Shown: positions 1 to 7,690, counted from the stretch's first letter. The stretch: 19,502 bases of DNA from Candidatus Aerophobota bacterium (GCA_030615365.1 JAUWZM010000051.1:1-19502); one strand, 5' to 3'. The notes: generated by a model not told the origin, from the letters alone. Made by a program: numbers and translations.

Positions 1-1
1 T

Positions 2-141
2 AAAGCTTATGAGGAAAAAAGGAGAGGGAATAATGAAATTTCTCCCTTCAAAAAACAAACACCTCATTTAGATATAAAAAGTTACATTTTAAATGATTTA
101 ACAACCCCTACTTTGGTTACCTAGTTATATGATTTGACTCG
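2..141. repeat. Left arm of 140-bp terminal inverted repeat
   Basis: This stretch is the exact reverse complement of 19363-19502, the other end of the window; position p pairs with 19504-p. Identity stops at 142 (t, where g would be needed). The right-hand copy contains the last six codons and stop of the rsmI-like gene, so this arm carries the same coding tail on the minus strand without the rest of the gene. A real chromosomal inverted repeat and an assembly-graph edge both fit. Confidence 0.9.
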
Positions 142-251
142 TATTTGACAAATTTTTCTGGCTCTCAAGTTCTCTGAAAAAATTTCAGGGTATTCTCGAA
201 ATATTCTAGACTTTGTGGGACTTAAAAAAATTAACTTGTTATGATTTTGAT

Positions 252-279
252 TTGTAACCTTTTCAAAAATAAGTATAAT
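252..279 (+). promoter_or_regulatory. Probable sigma70-type promoter for the 301 gene
   Basis: A perfect -10 box TATAAT lies at 274-279, with a 4/6 -35 box TTGTAA at 252-257 and a 16-bp spacer. The expected start of transcription is near 286, leaving a short leader with AGAGG upstream of the ATG at 301. In the non-coding stretch 142-251 I see only a small hairpin (CTGAAA/TTTCAG, 174-188). The promoter probably serves the tightly spaced genes 301-4446. Confidence 0.5.
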
Positions 280-300
280 GGATAAAGAAAGAGGTTTCAA

Positions 301-1362
301 ATGAATCTAAAAGCCAGGCTATCTGGAAAAGGACAGTTACGCATTTTCACTGAGAATAAGAGAAGGATTATTCTATTTTTGATTCTCCTGAGTATTGAAA
401 TAACTGCAGGGTCTAATATTATTCAGTCTGAAGAGACAATACACCCGACTATTATTCCAAAAAGCAAAGAGGGGTTCTCACCCGAAGAGATGAAGGAAAG
501 CTCTCCCCTCACGATTCCTGATCTTAAAGTAGAGAATATCTCCCATTCCTGGGGACCTGTCTTATCTGATATAACTACTGTCGTTACGGAGATTTTAATC
601 AATGAGTCAGATTTATCTTTAGTTCCGCTATCGGTTAGCTGTGGTATCTATCTTAACGGTATTAAAATGGTTGATGGTCTGGGTGAGGACCTCACCGTTG
701 AGAGGACAGCTACGGGTAGTCTTGTTCGTTTCAATAATAAAATTGACAATAACAGTGGAAATATCGTTAAATGGTGGGCTTCTCATATCAAAAATGGTGA
801 AAAAACGAAAGCAGTAATTCAAGGAAAGCTCATAATAGGGTTAAGAAATGTTGATTTGGTTTATCCCTTTTTATGGGAAAATGAGTTCCAGACTAATATG
901 CTTGCAGATATCAATACCATCGAGGTAAGTGATCTTAATTTTGGACTGTACACACTGCAAATTAGATCCTTACATTCTGAATGGGGAAAAATTACAGTTA
1001 GCGAAACTCAGATAAGGAACACGATCGAGATTCACAATTCCAGTAAAATACCAGGAGCACCAATTATAAATAGGATTGAATATGACTTTCTATTAAACAA
1101 TATCAAGATGGCAGAAGGTAGCACTGGACTACCTTTGATTATTTTGCCAGGCAAAACAAGATCGATAGCCTTTACTATTAAACTGGACAGCGCAAAGCTA
1201 AAAACCTGGTGGATCTCCCACATCAAATCTTATGAGAGGACTCAGTATCAATTTCGATACTCCCTTGTAGTGAAAGTCTTTGGAATTACACTCGGTCGGT
1301 GGCCAAATGAGATTGAGGGAGCCTTTGAGACTGATTTTCTGGATCGAAAAGCTTCCCCATGA
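301..1362 (+). CDS. Tandem WHy/LEA14-like (LEA type 2) membrane-anchored protein
   Basis: The 353-residue protein has a short basic N-terminus and one hydrophobic segment (about residues 22-36) that would act as a signal anchor or uncleaved signal. After a polar linker come two beta-rich repeats, about 75-205 and 212-345. Each has the WHy/LEA_2 pattern: an N-rich strand, then a short strand with LNNIKM or LNGIKM. Each ends with a shared WWxSHIKxxExT block (near 158-168 and 304-314), so the protein arose by internal duplication. WHy domains are immunoglobulin-like folds linked to desiccation and stress proteins; no enzyme motif is visible. The gene lies 24 bp ahead of an exported phosphohydrolase, probably in one operon. 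The family call rests on pattern only. An envelope role is inferred from the anchor and neighbours. Confidence 0.6.
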   Translation: MNLKARLSGKGQLRIFTENKRRIILFLILLSIEITAGSNIIQSEETIHPTIIPKSKEGFSPEEMKESSPLTIPDLKVENISHSWGPVLSDITTVVTEILINESDLSLVPLSVSCGIYLNGIKMVDGLGEDLTVERTATGSLVRFNNKIDNNSGNIVKWWASHIKNGEKTKAVIQGKLIIGLRNVDLVYPFLWENEFQTNMLADINTIEVSDLNFGLYTLQIRSLHSEWGKITVSETQIRNTIEIHNSSKIPGAPIINRIEYDFLLNNIKMAEGSTGLPLIILPGKTRSIAFTIKLDSAKLKTWWISHIKSYERTQYQFRYSLVVKVFGITLGRWPNEIEGAFETDFLDRKASP

Positions 1363-1386
1363 GTTTCAAATTTAAGGTAGGTAAAA

Positions 1387-3492
1387 ATGTCACACAAAAA
1401 AGCTCGCTGGCTAATTGCCATATTCATTGCTTCACAAATCGCAGTTTTAATAGTTCCTGAAATAGGTCTGGCTGCAAAAGGCAATTTAACCATTCTGCAT
1501 ACTAATGATGTACACTCGCATCTGAGCAGATTCTCCCGTTTGGCTACCAAGATTAAAGAGATTAGAAAGGAGAAAGCGAAAAAAAATGAACCGATACTTC
1601 TCTTGGATTCAGGGGATTTCATAGTTGGAGCACTCTATCATCTGCTCGCTACAACTGTGAGCCCAGAACTTACCTTGATGAATATCCTTGAATTTGATGC
1701 CACGACTTTGGGGAATCATGAATTTGAGTGGGGACCTCAAGCGTTAGCCAAACTCATTGATATTGCCAGAGTAAATGGGGGTGGTGTAACGGTTCCTATT
1801 GTTGCTTCTAATATCAGGTTTAATATCTTTGATTCTCGTGATGATGATTTGAAAAGACTATACGATGCTGGTGTTATTCGCAGCTATCTCGTGAAAACCC
1901 TATCTAATGGATTACGGGTAGGCATTATTGGTTTATTGGGAAGAGGTGCAGGACAAGAGGCACTCCAGGCGGCTCCTGTAAAATTCAATCATAACCAGGA
2001 TTTTATTCAGCATATGGTGAATGTTGTAAAAACCAAAGGCGTTGATCTGGTAATTTTACTTTCTCATTCAGGGCTTGATGAAGATAAGGAGCTGGCAAAA
2101 TTAATTAAAGGCATTGATATAATCATTGCCGGACATTGCCATACTGCTCTGTTTCAACCTATTCGCATCGCTAATACTCTTATAGTTGAGGCAGGCTCAT
2201 ATACAGAATACCTGGGTAAATTAGAGGTGTTCGTAGATGATGGAAACGTTTCTCTGCGGGGCTATCAGTTGGTTCCTATTAACGATGCTATCCCGGAAGA
2301 TTACTCTGTCCAGAGGATTATCAATCACTACACGAATATCATTGATGAGAAAATATTGAGTCCTATCGGGTTAGAATCCGAGAGATCGTTAGCAGAGACA
2401 GGTTTTAATTTAATCGCCAAGACCGAGTTTACCGCTGAGACTAATCTTGGTAATCTGGTTACCGATGGCATGCGCTTTGCTATTGATTCCTACCAATCTG
2501 GAGATTCTGTAGATTTTACTTTTCAACCAACAGGCTTTATTCGTGATAACATTACTACAGAGATAATCAAAACCTCAGATGCATTTCGCATTGTTCCCTT
2601 AGGGATTGGCCCTGATACGGAGCCAGGCTATCCTCTGGTTAGTTTTTACCTTAATGCCCAGGAGATAAAAATGATTTTAGAGATATCGGTTTATCTGGCT
2701 TCAAGCAGGGGTGGTGAATATCTTCTTCAGGTCTCAGGGTTAAGATACTGGTATAATCCTTTGCACCCGATATTTATGAAGGTGACAAAAATAGAGAAAT
2801 GGGACTCTGCCACTGGTCAGTATATTCCTTTTGATACTTCGGATACCAAAGCTTTTTACAAAATTGGGATTAATTTTCTTTTGGTAGATCTTCTTTCTCT
2901 TGTGAAAAGATATATTCCCTTTCTATCTATTATAGTACCCAAGGACAAAGATGGAAATCCCATTCCCTTTCGTACTTCTGCAGGAAGAGAAAAAATTTTG
3001 ATAGATAGGGACCCTGTAAGTAGTGGCATTCAAGAAGTTAAAGAGTGGCACGCATTTTTAGAGTATCTTTCTCATTTTTCTGACTTAGATGGGGATTTAC
3101 TACCTGATATTCCTTTGGTGTATGCCCAACCTCAAGGACGTATTAACAGACCTTCGGAAAAATTTCTGAATTATTATGGGGGCAAAAGGAAAAATCCCTG
3201 GATAGGCATAGGAGCTGCCCTTGTTTTTCCTTCCCTGGGGCATGCGTATGCCGAAGATTGGTATCCAAGAGGTTTAAAATTCTTTTTAATGGAGTTAGGC
3301 TCACTTGCTCTCACATCCAGGGAATCTACGAGAACCCTGGGTTTTCTCACCCTACTACTTTTCAAAATATGGGAATGCGGGGATGCGTATGAGGCTGTTA
3401 TGGGTTATAATAAGAAATTAGTAGAAGAATACCACCTTACATTTTCGTTGAATCAAGGGAAAGTTCGTGTAGCTTTGGGCTGCAGATTTTAA
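1387..3492 (+). CDS. Exported UshA-like 5'-nucleotidase/metallophosphoesterase with C-terminal membrane module
   Basis: The 701-residue protein begins with a signal peptide or anchor (residues 1-30). The calcineurin-like metallophosphoesterase domain shows all metal-site motifs: NDVHSH (D41, H43), SGDF (D77), GNHEF (N110, H111), LSHSG (H227) and AGHCHT (H250, H252). The 5'-nucleotidase C-terminal domain follows, with TNLGNLVTDGMR (352-363) and PTGFIRD (381-387) in the place of the usual NGGGIR substrate loop. Family members hydrolyse nucleotides or sugar nucleotides outside the cytoplasm. About 100 further residues are atypical: a DLDGDLLPDIP calcium-loop-like stretch, then a hydrophobic tail (about 602-675) beginning IGIGAALVFPSLGHAYAEDW, which recalls DUF5683/TM2-like modules. 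It is 150-200 residues longer than typical UshA. A ribosome site (AAGGT) precedes the ATG. Exact substrate is unknown. Confidence 0.85.
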   Translation: MSHKKARWLIAIFIASQIAVLIVPEIGLAAKGNLTILHTNDVHSHLSRFSRLATKIKEIRKEKAKKNEPILLLDSGDFIVGALYHLLATTVSPELTLMNILEFDATTLGNHEFEWGPQALAKLIDIARVNGGGVTVPIVASNIRFNIFDSRDDDLKRLYDAGVIRSYLVKTLSNGLRVGIIGLLGRGAGQEALQAAPVKFNHNQDFIQHMVNVVKTKGVDLVILLSHSGLDEDKELAKLIKGIDIIIAGHCHTALFQPIRIANTLIVEAGSYTEYLGKLEVFVDDGNVSLRGYQLVPINDAIPEDYSVQRIINHYTNIIDEKILSPIGLESERSLAETGFNLIAKTEFTAETNLGNLVTDGMRFAIDSYQSGDSVDFTFQPTGFIRDNITTEIIKTSDAFRIVPLGIGPDTEPGYPLVSFYLNAQEIKMILEISVYLASSRGGEYLLQVSGLRYWYNPLHPIFMKVTKIEKWDSATGQYIPFDTSDTKAFYKIGINFLLVDLLSLVKRYIPFLSIIVPKDKDGNPIPFRTSAGREKILIDRDPVSSGIQEVKEWHAFLEYLSHFSDLDGDLLPDIPLVYAQPQGRINRPSEKFLNYYGGKRKNPWIGIGAALVFPSLGHAYAEDWYPRGLKFFLMELGSLALTSRESTRTLGFLTLLLFKIWECGDAYEAVMGYNKKLVEEYHLTFSLNQGKVRVALGCRF

Positions 3493-3495
3493 AAA

Positions 3496-4446
3496 GTGAA
3501 AACGAAACTTATTGTAAATCCTTTTGCTGGTCGAGGAAGAGCAAAGAAACTACTTCCCATGGTTGAAAAAAAACTAAAAGAGAAAGGAATTAAATACGAT
3601 CTTACGCTGATCCGAGGTCACGGTCAGGCAAGGAAATTTGCCCAGAAAGCAAAGGAGGCAGGCTACCAAAGGGTTATTGTTTGTGGGGGAGATGGAACAG
3701 TTAACGAGGTCATCAACGCTATCATTAATACAAATTTAGTTTTAGGGGTATTACCTCTTGGTATTGGAAACGATCTTGCCCGTAATTTGGGCATAAAAGA
3801 AGAAATCGACTTTGCCTGCGATATTCTTAGATATGGAAAGATAAAAAAAATAGATGTAATAAAGGTAGGGGAAGATAAATACTATGCGACAGTGGGAGGG
3901 ATAGGTTTTGATGCCGAAGTAATCTCTTTTATAAATCGCTGGAAAAGATTTGTTCCCAGGATGTGCATCTACCCATTTTATATAGGTGCTATTTTAAAAG
4001 AGATTGCTTTCTGTAAACCGCAAAAGGTTAGAATAAAATACGATGGGAATAGCTTTAGTGGACAAATTCTCATGGCTTGTTTTGGAAATACAAAATCCTA
4101 TGCCCGGGTAATACAGACCACTCCTTTTGCTTTAGTTGATGACGGATTATTAGATATTTGTATAGTGAAAAAAATTGGTAAATTAAAGATAATAAACGCA
4201 TTTTTGCAAGTTTTTATTAAAACACCACCTTTTCGACTTCCTGAAGTGAGAATTTATAAAGAATTTTTAGGAGTAAAAGTTTGTCAGGCAAAGAAAATTT
4301 ACCTGGAATCATACACCCCTCTTCCCTTTCATGGAGATGCAGAAATAATCTCTGTGACCCCGCTATCCCTTGAAATCATCCCCAGGGCTTTGAAGATGAT
4401 AGTCCCAATCAATTTTGATAAATCAACTGAAGATAAAGCGCTGTAA
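3496..4446 (+). CDS. Diacylglycerol kinase/YegS-BmrU family lipid kinase
   Basis: The 316-residue cytosolic or membrane-peripheral kinase has the family hallmarks: NPFAGRG (8-14) at the N-terminus, the nucleotide-binding GGDGT loop (64-68) followed by VNEVINA, and LPLGIGNDLAR (86-96). The C-terminal beta-sandwich half includes a VGGIGFDAEV stretch and ends with a FHGDAE motif. Such enzymes phosphorylate diacylglycerol or related lipids with ATP. The start is GTG at 3496, three bases after the stop of the phosphohydrolase gene, with no clear Shine-Dalgarno site, so it is probably translated by coupling. Length is normal. Lipid substrate cannot be read from sequence. Confidence 0.88.
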   Translation: MKTKLIVNPFAGRGRAKKLLPMVEKKLKEKGIKYDLTLIRGHGQARKFAQKAKEAGYQRVIVCGGDGTVNEVINAIINTNLVLGVLPLGIGNDLARNLGIKEEIDFACDILRYGKIKKIDVIKVGEDKYYATVGGIGFDAEVISFINRWKRFVPRMCIYPFYIGAILKEIAFCKPQKVRIKYDGNSFSGQILMACFGNTKSYARVIQTTPFALVDDGLLDICIVKKIGKLKIINAFLQVFIKTPPFRLPEVRIYKEFLGVKVCQAKKIYLESYTPLPFHGDAEIISVTPLSLEIIPRALKMIVPINFDKSTEDKAL

Positions 4447-4523
4447 AGAATAAAATCAATTTCCTTTTTTGTCAGAGCGCCCCTTTTATCGGCGAGGAAT
4501 ATCTTTGTTTGGGCAGGTTAGGG

Positions 4524-4551
4524 TTGACATAATTAGTACCCGAAGTACAAT
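4524..4551 (+). promoter_or_regulatory. Promoter for the 4586 exported protein
   Basis: A consensus -35 TTGACA (4524-4529) and a 5/6 -10 TACAAT (4546-4551) are separated by 16 bp. The leader then carries a strong GAGGAGG site 7 nt before the ATG at 4586. This makes the small exported protein a separate transcription unit from the kinase operon. Confidence 0.7.
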
Positions 4552-4585
4552 AAAAACACTACTATAAGAATGAGGAGGTATAGCA

Positions 4586-5125
4586 ATGAAAAAGATTTTA
4601 GTAATGGGTTTTGTATTAGTCCTGGTTATAGGTATGTTTTCCCTCCCGGTATGTGCCTCTATTCGGTTGAAAGGCGGTTACTTTATGCCCGCAGGGTCAA
4701 TTCAGGTAGGTGGGGAAAAAGTACCGGATAGTGGTATTGTGTACGGTGCGGAACTTACCACTACTTTAATCGGAGGTTTTTTGGGCTTAGGAATAGGGGC
4801 TGACTACTTCCCATGGAGCAAAACTATTGCCAGTCAGGCTTACGCTTGGAATGTTATATCTGGATTAGTCACCGTGTATTTCTTGCCTTCCGGTAGTTTT
4901 TATCTGGGTGCAGGTGCTGGTTATTATATGGTAAATGCTAAGGAGGGCATAGCAAGTACTCTTGGCCATGGCATTGGGTATCATGCAGTGATAGGCTGGA
5001 ACATTACCAAGCAGATCTTCATTGAAGGTAAATACTCTATTTGCACTATCAGCAGCTGGAATCCTTTTAATCCTGGAATCTCAGAGGTTGGTGGTATAAC
5101 TGTTATGTTAGGCTTTGGTATATAG
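4586..5125 (+). CDS. Small exported protein, probable outer-membrane beta-barrel
   Basis: The 179-residue protein has a classic signal peptide: MKK, a hydrophobic core, and cleavage near VCA-S at residue 24. The mature part is rich in Gly, Tyr and alternating hydrophobic residues, with repeated short strands such as YLGAGAGYYM and GIGYHAVIGWNI. It ends in a strand with aromatic and aliphatic residues (VMLGFGI). These are traits of 8-stranded OmpA/OmpW-type barrels, though no specific family is recognised. It has its own consensus promoter and a strong ribosome site (GAGGAGG), so it is likely well expressed. It implies an outer membrane in the host. The function is unknown. Confidence 0.65.
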   Translation: MKKILVMGFVLVLVIGMFSLPVCASIRLKGGYFMPAGSIQVGGEKVPDSGIVYGAELTTTLIGGFLGLGIGADYFPWSKTIASQAYAWNVISGLVTVYFLPSGSFYLGAGAGYYMVNAKEGIASTLGHGIGYHAVIGWNITKQIFIEGKYSICTISSWNPFNPGISEVGGITVMLGFGI

Positions 5126-5128
5126 GTA

Positions 5129-5266
5129 GTTATTCACCGCAGAGATCACAGAGAAAGCAGAGATTAAATCCCATAATTATTCAGCCGCGGATTTACGCTG
5201 ATATTTATAATCTAATGTTTAAGTTTATCCGCTTTTATCTGTGTGAATCTGTGGCTGAACTGTTAC
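5129..5266. repeat. Dispersed palindromic repeat, composite copy (P1)
   Basis: The space between two convergent genes is filled by repeat sequence. Its left part (from TTCACCGC at 5133) matches the element at 17466 over about 40 bp (CACCGC, ACAGA, GCAGAGAT, AAATC). Its right part is an imperfect hairpin with arms 5180-5204 and 5235-5259 (TTCAGCC...GGCTGAA). The outer ends read TAGTTATTCA and GAACTGTTACTA, shared with the elements at 16213 and 17461. No coding potential is seen. Two convergent genes end here, so the hairpin may also stop transcription. Confidence 0.7.
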
Positions 5267-5279
5267 TAAATTTCTTTTG

Positions 5280-5906
5280 TTAAATCCGTTGGAAGCACCT
5301 GTAATAAACTAAAGCTAAAAATTCGTGCATGAGCAGTCTTAGATTTCTAAAACTCTGATAAAATCCATAGGTATATATCTCACTCTTTCTTACTGGTGCT
5401 GGTAGAGCCTTAATTCCTTGTTTTTTAAAACAGGCCAGAGCTCTTCGCATATGATAGGGGGAAGTTACTAAGATTATCTTCCCTTCAATATTATATTGAG
5501 AAAGAATTTTTTTGGTATAGATAGCATTTTCATAGGTACTTGAAGATTGGGCTTCTTTTATACCTGCTTCCGGAGAAACCCCTTCATTTAAAGCTAATCT
5601 GTACATCTGTTCAGCCTCCAGTTGATCATTAACTTTAGCTCCGCCACTAAAGATGAGGTAATCCCCCAAACCTTTTTTAAAAAGAAAGACGCCATAATTT
5701 ACCCTTTCTCGGGTACCAATGCTTGGACTTCCATCAGGTTTTAATCCCCCTGCCAGCACTACAATAACTTCTACAGGATGCAGATCCTCCTCTACATTTA
5801 AAATTTCGGTTAGTTTGTTCTGAGTAAAGGGAAGATACAGGATAGTAAAAATTATTAAAACTGTTATTCCTGCAGCTAAAAAGACTTTCCTTAGTTTTTT
5901 GCCCAT
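5280..5906 (-). CDS. YdcF/SanA-type DUF218 membrane protein
   Basis: The 208-residue protein has one N-terminal membrane helix (about 8-26). A DUF218 domain follows, with the family's conserved points: VIVVLAGG (47-54), LIFSGG (84-89), the SSSTYENA block (121-128), and ILVTSPYHMRRA (145-156). DUF218 proteins (ElyC, SanA and YdcF in E. coli) are linked to envelope integrity and polysaccharide or undecaprenyl-carrier metabolism; the reaction is not settled. The length is normal and the domain appears complete. No good Shine-Dalgarno site lies before the ATG at 5906; the AT-rich upstream sequence may give a leaderless or short-leader transcript. It is flanked by repeats on both sides and is not in an evident operon. 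Confidence 0.85.
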   Translation of the reverse strand: MGKKLRKVFLAAGITVLIIFTILYLPFTQNKLTEILNVEEDLHPVEVIVVLAGGLKPDGSPSIGTRERVNYGVFLFKKGLGDYLIFSGGAKVNDQLEAEQMYRLALNEGVSPEAGIKEAQSSSTYENAIYTKKILSQYNIEGKIILVTSPYHMRRALACFKKQGIKALPAPVRKSEIYTYGFYQSFRNLRLLMHEFLALVYYRCFQRI

Positions 5907-5985
5907 ATAAAGTATTCTATTTATAAATATAATGTAAAAAAGGGTACCAGTTTATCTTTTCTAAAATTCTTGTTTTCTCTGGCAA

Positions 5986-6106
5986 TTGTAGCTGCCCAAT
6001 TTATTGGGCGCTTTTAATTCACCGATAAATCGGCAAGCTACAAGGGCACCAAAACAGCCGATAAATCGGCAGCTACGGTAGTTGCCCAATTTATTGGGCG
6101 CTTTTA
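5986..6106. repeat. Palindrome cluster: GCCCAAT-tt-ATTGGGC and CCGAT-aa-ATCGG units
   Basis: Two nearly identical 29-bp units (5988-6016 and 6078-6106, one difference) each hold the perfect palindrome GCCCAATTTATTGGGC. Between them lie two further palindromes, CCGATAAATCGG (6022-6033) and GCCGATAAATCGGC (6057-6070). Outer complementarity (TTGTAGCT at 5986-5993 with AGCTACAA at 6036-6043) joins the first pair in a larger hairpin. The second pair is linked by an almost palindromic CAGCTAC-g-GTAGTTG. The arrangement suggests a mobile hairpin repeat present as two inverted-type copies. The rest of 5907-6266 holds no gene I can support. Confidence 0.8.
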
Positions 6107-6123
6107 AAAGCCTGCTCTAATCC

Positions 6124-6170
6124 TATCCGAGATTGCTTCGTCGCTTCGCTCTTCGCAATGGCAAGCGAGG
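6124..6170. repeat. Dispersed 'TTCGTCGCTTCGCTC' type repeat
   Basis: The sequence from CCGAGATTGCTTCG to AATGGCAAGCGAGG has the form of a dispersed intergenic repeat seen in many uncultivated and deltaproteobacterial genomes (its reverse complement reads CATTGCGAAGAGCGAAGC). It has an ATTGC/GCAAT outer pairing (6132-6159) and short TCGC/TTCG iterations inside. Recognition is from memory of the pattern. No gene overlaps it. Confidence 0.5.
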
Positions 6171-6266
6171 AACCTCACATTTTTTAGGAAAACTTACCTA
6201 TTACAAAAAAGGGAGATGGATTTATTTTTATCTTTCTTTATTTTCTTGATCTTCCTTTTCATTGCT

Positions 6267-6692
6267 TTACGGAGTAGATGGTGCAATACTTATCATAGAT
6301 AATTTAATTGATTTAATTCGCTTAAAGTGCTCCACGTTTTTAGTTAAAATATCCAGGTTGTGGACTAAAGCAGTTCCTGCAATAAATACATCTCTTATCC
6401 CCACTCGAATATTCTTTTCTTCCAATTCTTTATCCAACTTAGCTGTTTGTTCTGCTTCTATTTTCCCAAAGGGAATTACATCTAAAAGAGGTAAAATCTG
6501 TTTTAAATCCGAAGATCTTTTCGCTTTGAGAGCGCCTAATTCCATCTCATAAATTGTAATAGCACTAATATAACAATTCTTGTAAGTTTTTATTGCCTTT
6601 TGAAAGTCTGTATTTCCCTTCTCTTTGCTTCGGAAATGAGCGATAAGAACCGATGTATCTATCAATGCCCCTCTATTTTCCAGGTTTGCCAT
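6267..6692 (-). CDS. vapC: VapC-type PIN-domain toxin ribonuclease
   Basis: The 141-residue protein is a complete PIN domain. Metal-binding acids are visible as D12 (ALIDTSVLIA), E49 (ITIYEMELG), D101 (GIRDVFIAGTALVHN) and D114 (LDILTKN). VapC toxins cut RNA, often tRNA or rRNA, and are held by a cognate antitoxin. The gene overlaps the end of the upstream antitoxin by 31 bp and is therefore translationally coupled. The ATG at 6692 is the natural start, with GGCAAACCTGGAAA as the first coding bases. Nothing suggests inactivation. Confidence 0.88.
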   Translation of the reverse strand: MANLENRGALIDTSVLIAHFRSKEKGNTDFQKAIKTYKNCYISAITIYEMELGALKAKRSSDLKQILPLLDVIPFGKIEAEQTAKLDKELEEKNIRVGIRDVFIAGTALVHNLDILTKNVEHFKRIKSIKLSMISIAPSTP

Positions 6693-6970
6693 CTTTTATC
6701 TACCTCTTCAAAAGCTTTATCAATTCCGGGATCATTGATCCAAATTCCTTTTGTTTTTTCTGCTGCTTTTTCTCTTTTTATCTTTTCCTTTCTTTCCCTT
6801 TCCTCCATGAATTCAGTTAAGACTTTGAAGATTGCCTCAGAGATTGAAGAAGTTTGAGTATATTCAAGTATCTGCTTGAGTAACTTTTTTCTCTCTTCCT
6901 GACCGGTGTAAATTGTAATGCGATCGTAATTTCTTAACTGTTTTTTACTGTTCTCTTTTATAACTTTCAT
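6662..6970 (-). CDS. vapB: VapB-like ribbon-helix-helix antitoxin
   Basis: The open frame runs up to 7228, but the real start is the ATG at 6970. It has GGGTGA just upstream and a consensus promoter directly before that; the longer frame would run through the promoter. The resulting 102-residue protein has a ribbon strand (DRITIYT, 16-22), two helices ending in TSSISEAIFKVLTEFM (about 40-55), a charged linker, and a C-terminal tail with WINDPGID and a Trp-rich helix that likely wraps the toxin. This is the usual plan of an RHH antitoxin that also represses its own promoter. It precedes and overlaps the PIN toxin gene. Confidence 0.8.
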   Translation of the reverse strand: MKVIKENSKKQLRNYDRITIYTGQEERKKLLKQILEYTQTSSISEAIFKVLTEFMEERERKEKIKREKAAEKTKGIWINDPGIDKAFEEVDKRWQTWKIEGH

Positions 6971-6989
6971 AATGATCACCCATTTAGAT

Positions 6990-7017
6990 AGTATAGTATG
7001 ATTATCATATAAGTCAA
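6990..7017 (-). promoter_or_regulatory. vapBC promoter with internal palindromic operator
   Basis: On the minus strand, -35 TTGACT (7012-7017) and -10 TATACT (6990-6995) are 16 bp apart. The spacer holds a 13-bp palindrome, TATGAT-T-ATCATA (6997-7009), centred between the boxes. Antitoxins of the RHH class usually bind such sites, so the pair is probably autoregulated here. Box positions are seen; the operator role is inferred. Confidence 0.7.
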
Positions 7018-7690
7018 TCACTCGTGTTCGCATCGAAGGAGAGAGGTTTGGACGGTTATGAGAAAACATTCTGAAATGAGAGTAAACACAAAGATGGGAT
7101 AACAGTTTAGTCCTCATTGGAGGGCTTTGATGAATCTCGGAATAAAGGCCCCTTCCCTTGAAGGAGGGGAGAAAAGGAACCTGATACTGGTAAAAAAGGT
7201 TTCCCCTAAGGAATTCCCAAAGCTTCATGAACTTTAATTTTTAGCAAAGCTTACCTGTGGTACAGTTCGCATAATCTGCATTTTTCACATTTCCCTATCT
7301 TCTCATTCTTTTTTTGGAGTTATCATCAGGGAACCCCTTCTGCAATATATTGCCATAGTTGATGAAGAATTCTATTGCGGAGCTTTATATCGAGAATTGA
7401 GCTAAGATTAGGAATGGATTATTGCATCTATTTTCTTTTCCTATGGAATTTATTATAGCTTTGAGGGTCAGGTCTTGTAATGACACTTTTCTCTCTTTAT
7501 CGTAATGAGATAATAAGCAACGGAAATAGGCTCTTGATTGTCGTGTTATTATAAGGAGTAGACCAATGTGCAAATTCTTCATTGTAAAATCTACAGTCTC
7601 TCGGTTGCTATTTACCAAGGCAATGAAATGCTATATTATAAGACCTGACCCCGTCACTGTAAATGAAACCCGCTACAAAAAACTACTTTT
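7018..7690. other. Non-coding stretch with palindromic remnants
   Basis: I find no convincing gene here. The 77-codon minus frame at 7385-7618 lacks a ribosome site and any recognisable domain. At 7142-7172 lies a CCCCTTC...GAAGG-A-GGGG imperfect palindrome. At 7465-7480 and 7636-7651 are 16-bp arms in inverted orientation with one mismatch (GGGTCAGGTCTTGTAA and TTATAAGACCTGACCC). GGTCAGGTCTT ends of this type often flank REP-associated (RAYT, Y1-type) transposase loci, so the 185-bp unit may be a non-autonomous remnant of one. Confidence 0.45.

Noticed and set aside
120..306. Minus-strand open frame ending at the rsmI-like TAG in the left inverted-repeat arm
   Set aside because: It begins only with TTG, crosses the promoter of the 301 gene and has no recognisable domain; the shared end is simply the repeat.
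4447..4523. Rho-independent terminator after the lipid kinase gene
   Set aside because: There is a T run but no stable GC-rich hairpin in front of it.
5986..6106. Possible CRISPR array from repeated units
   Set aside because: Only two copies of each unit, which are palindromic and in nested inverted order; there are no regular spacers and no cas genes.
6262..6552. 96-codon plus-strand frame across vapC
   Set aside because: It is a shadow of the PIN-domain gene, which has clear catalytic residues on the other strand.
6971..7228. N-terminal extension of the antitoxin frame
   Set aside because: It runs through the promoter and operator, has odd composition (His, Ser, Arg rich) and no ribosome site; the ATG at 6970 has GGGTGA ahead.
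7385..7618. 77-codon minus-strand frame
   Set aside because: It has no ribosome site or domain, crosses one arm of the 7465-7651 inverted pair, and shows no coding character.
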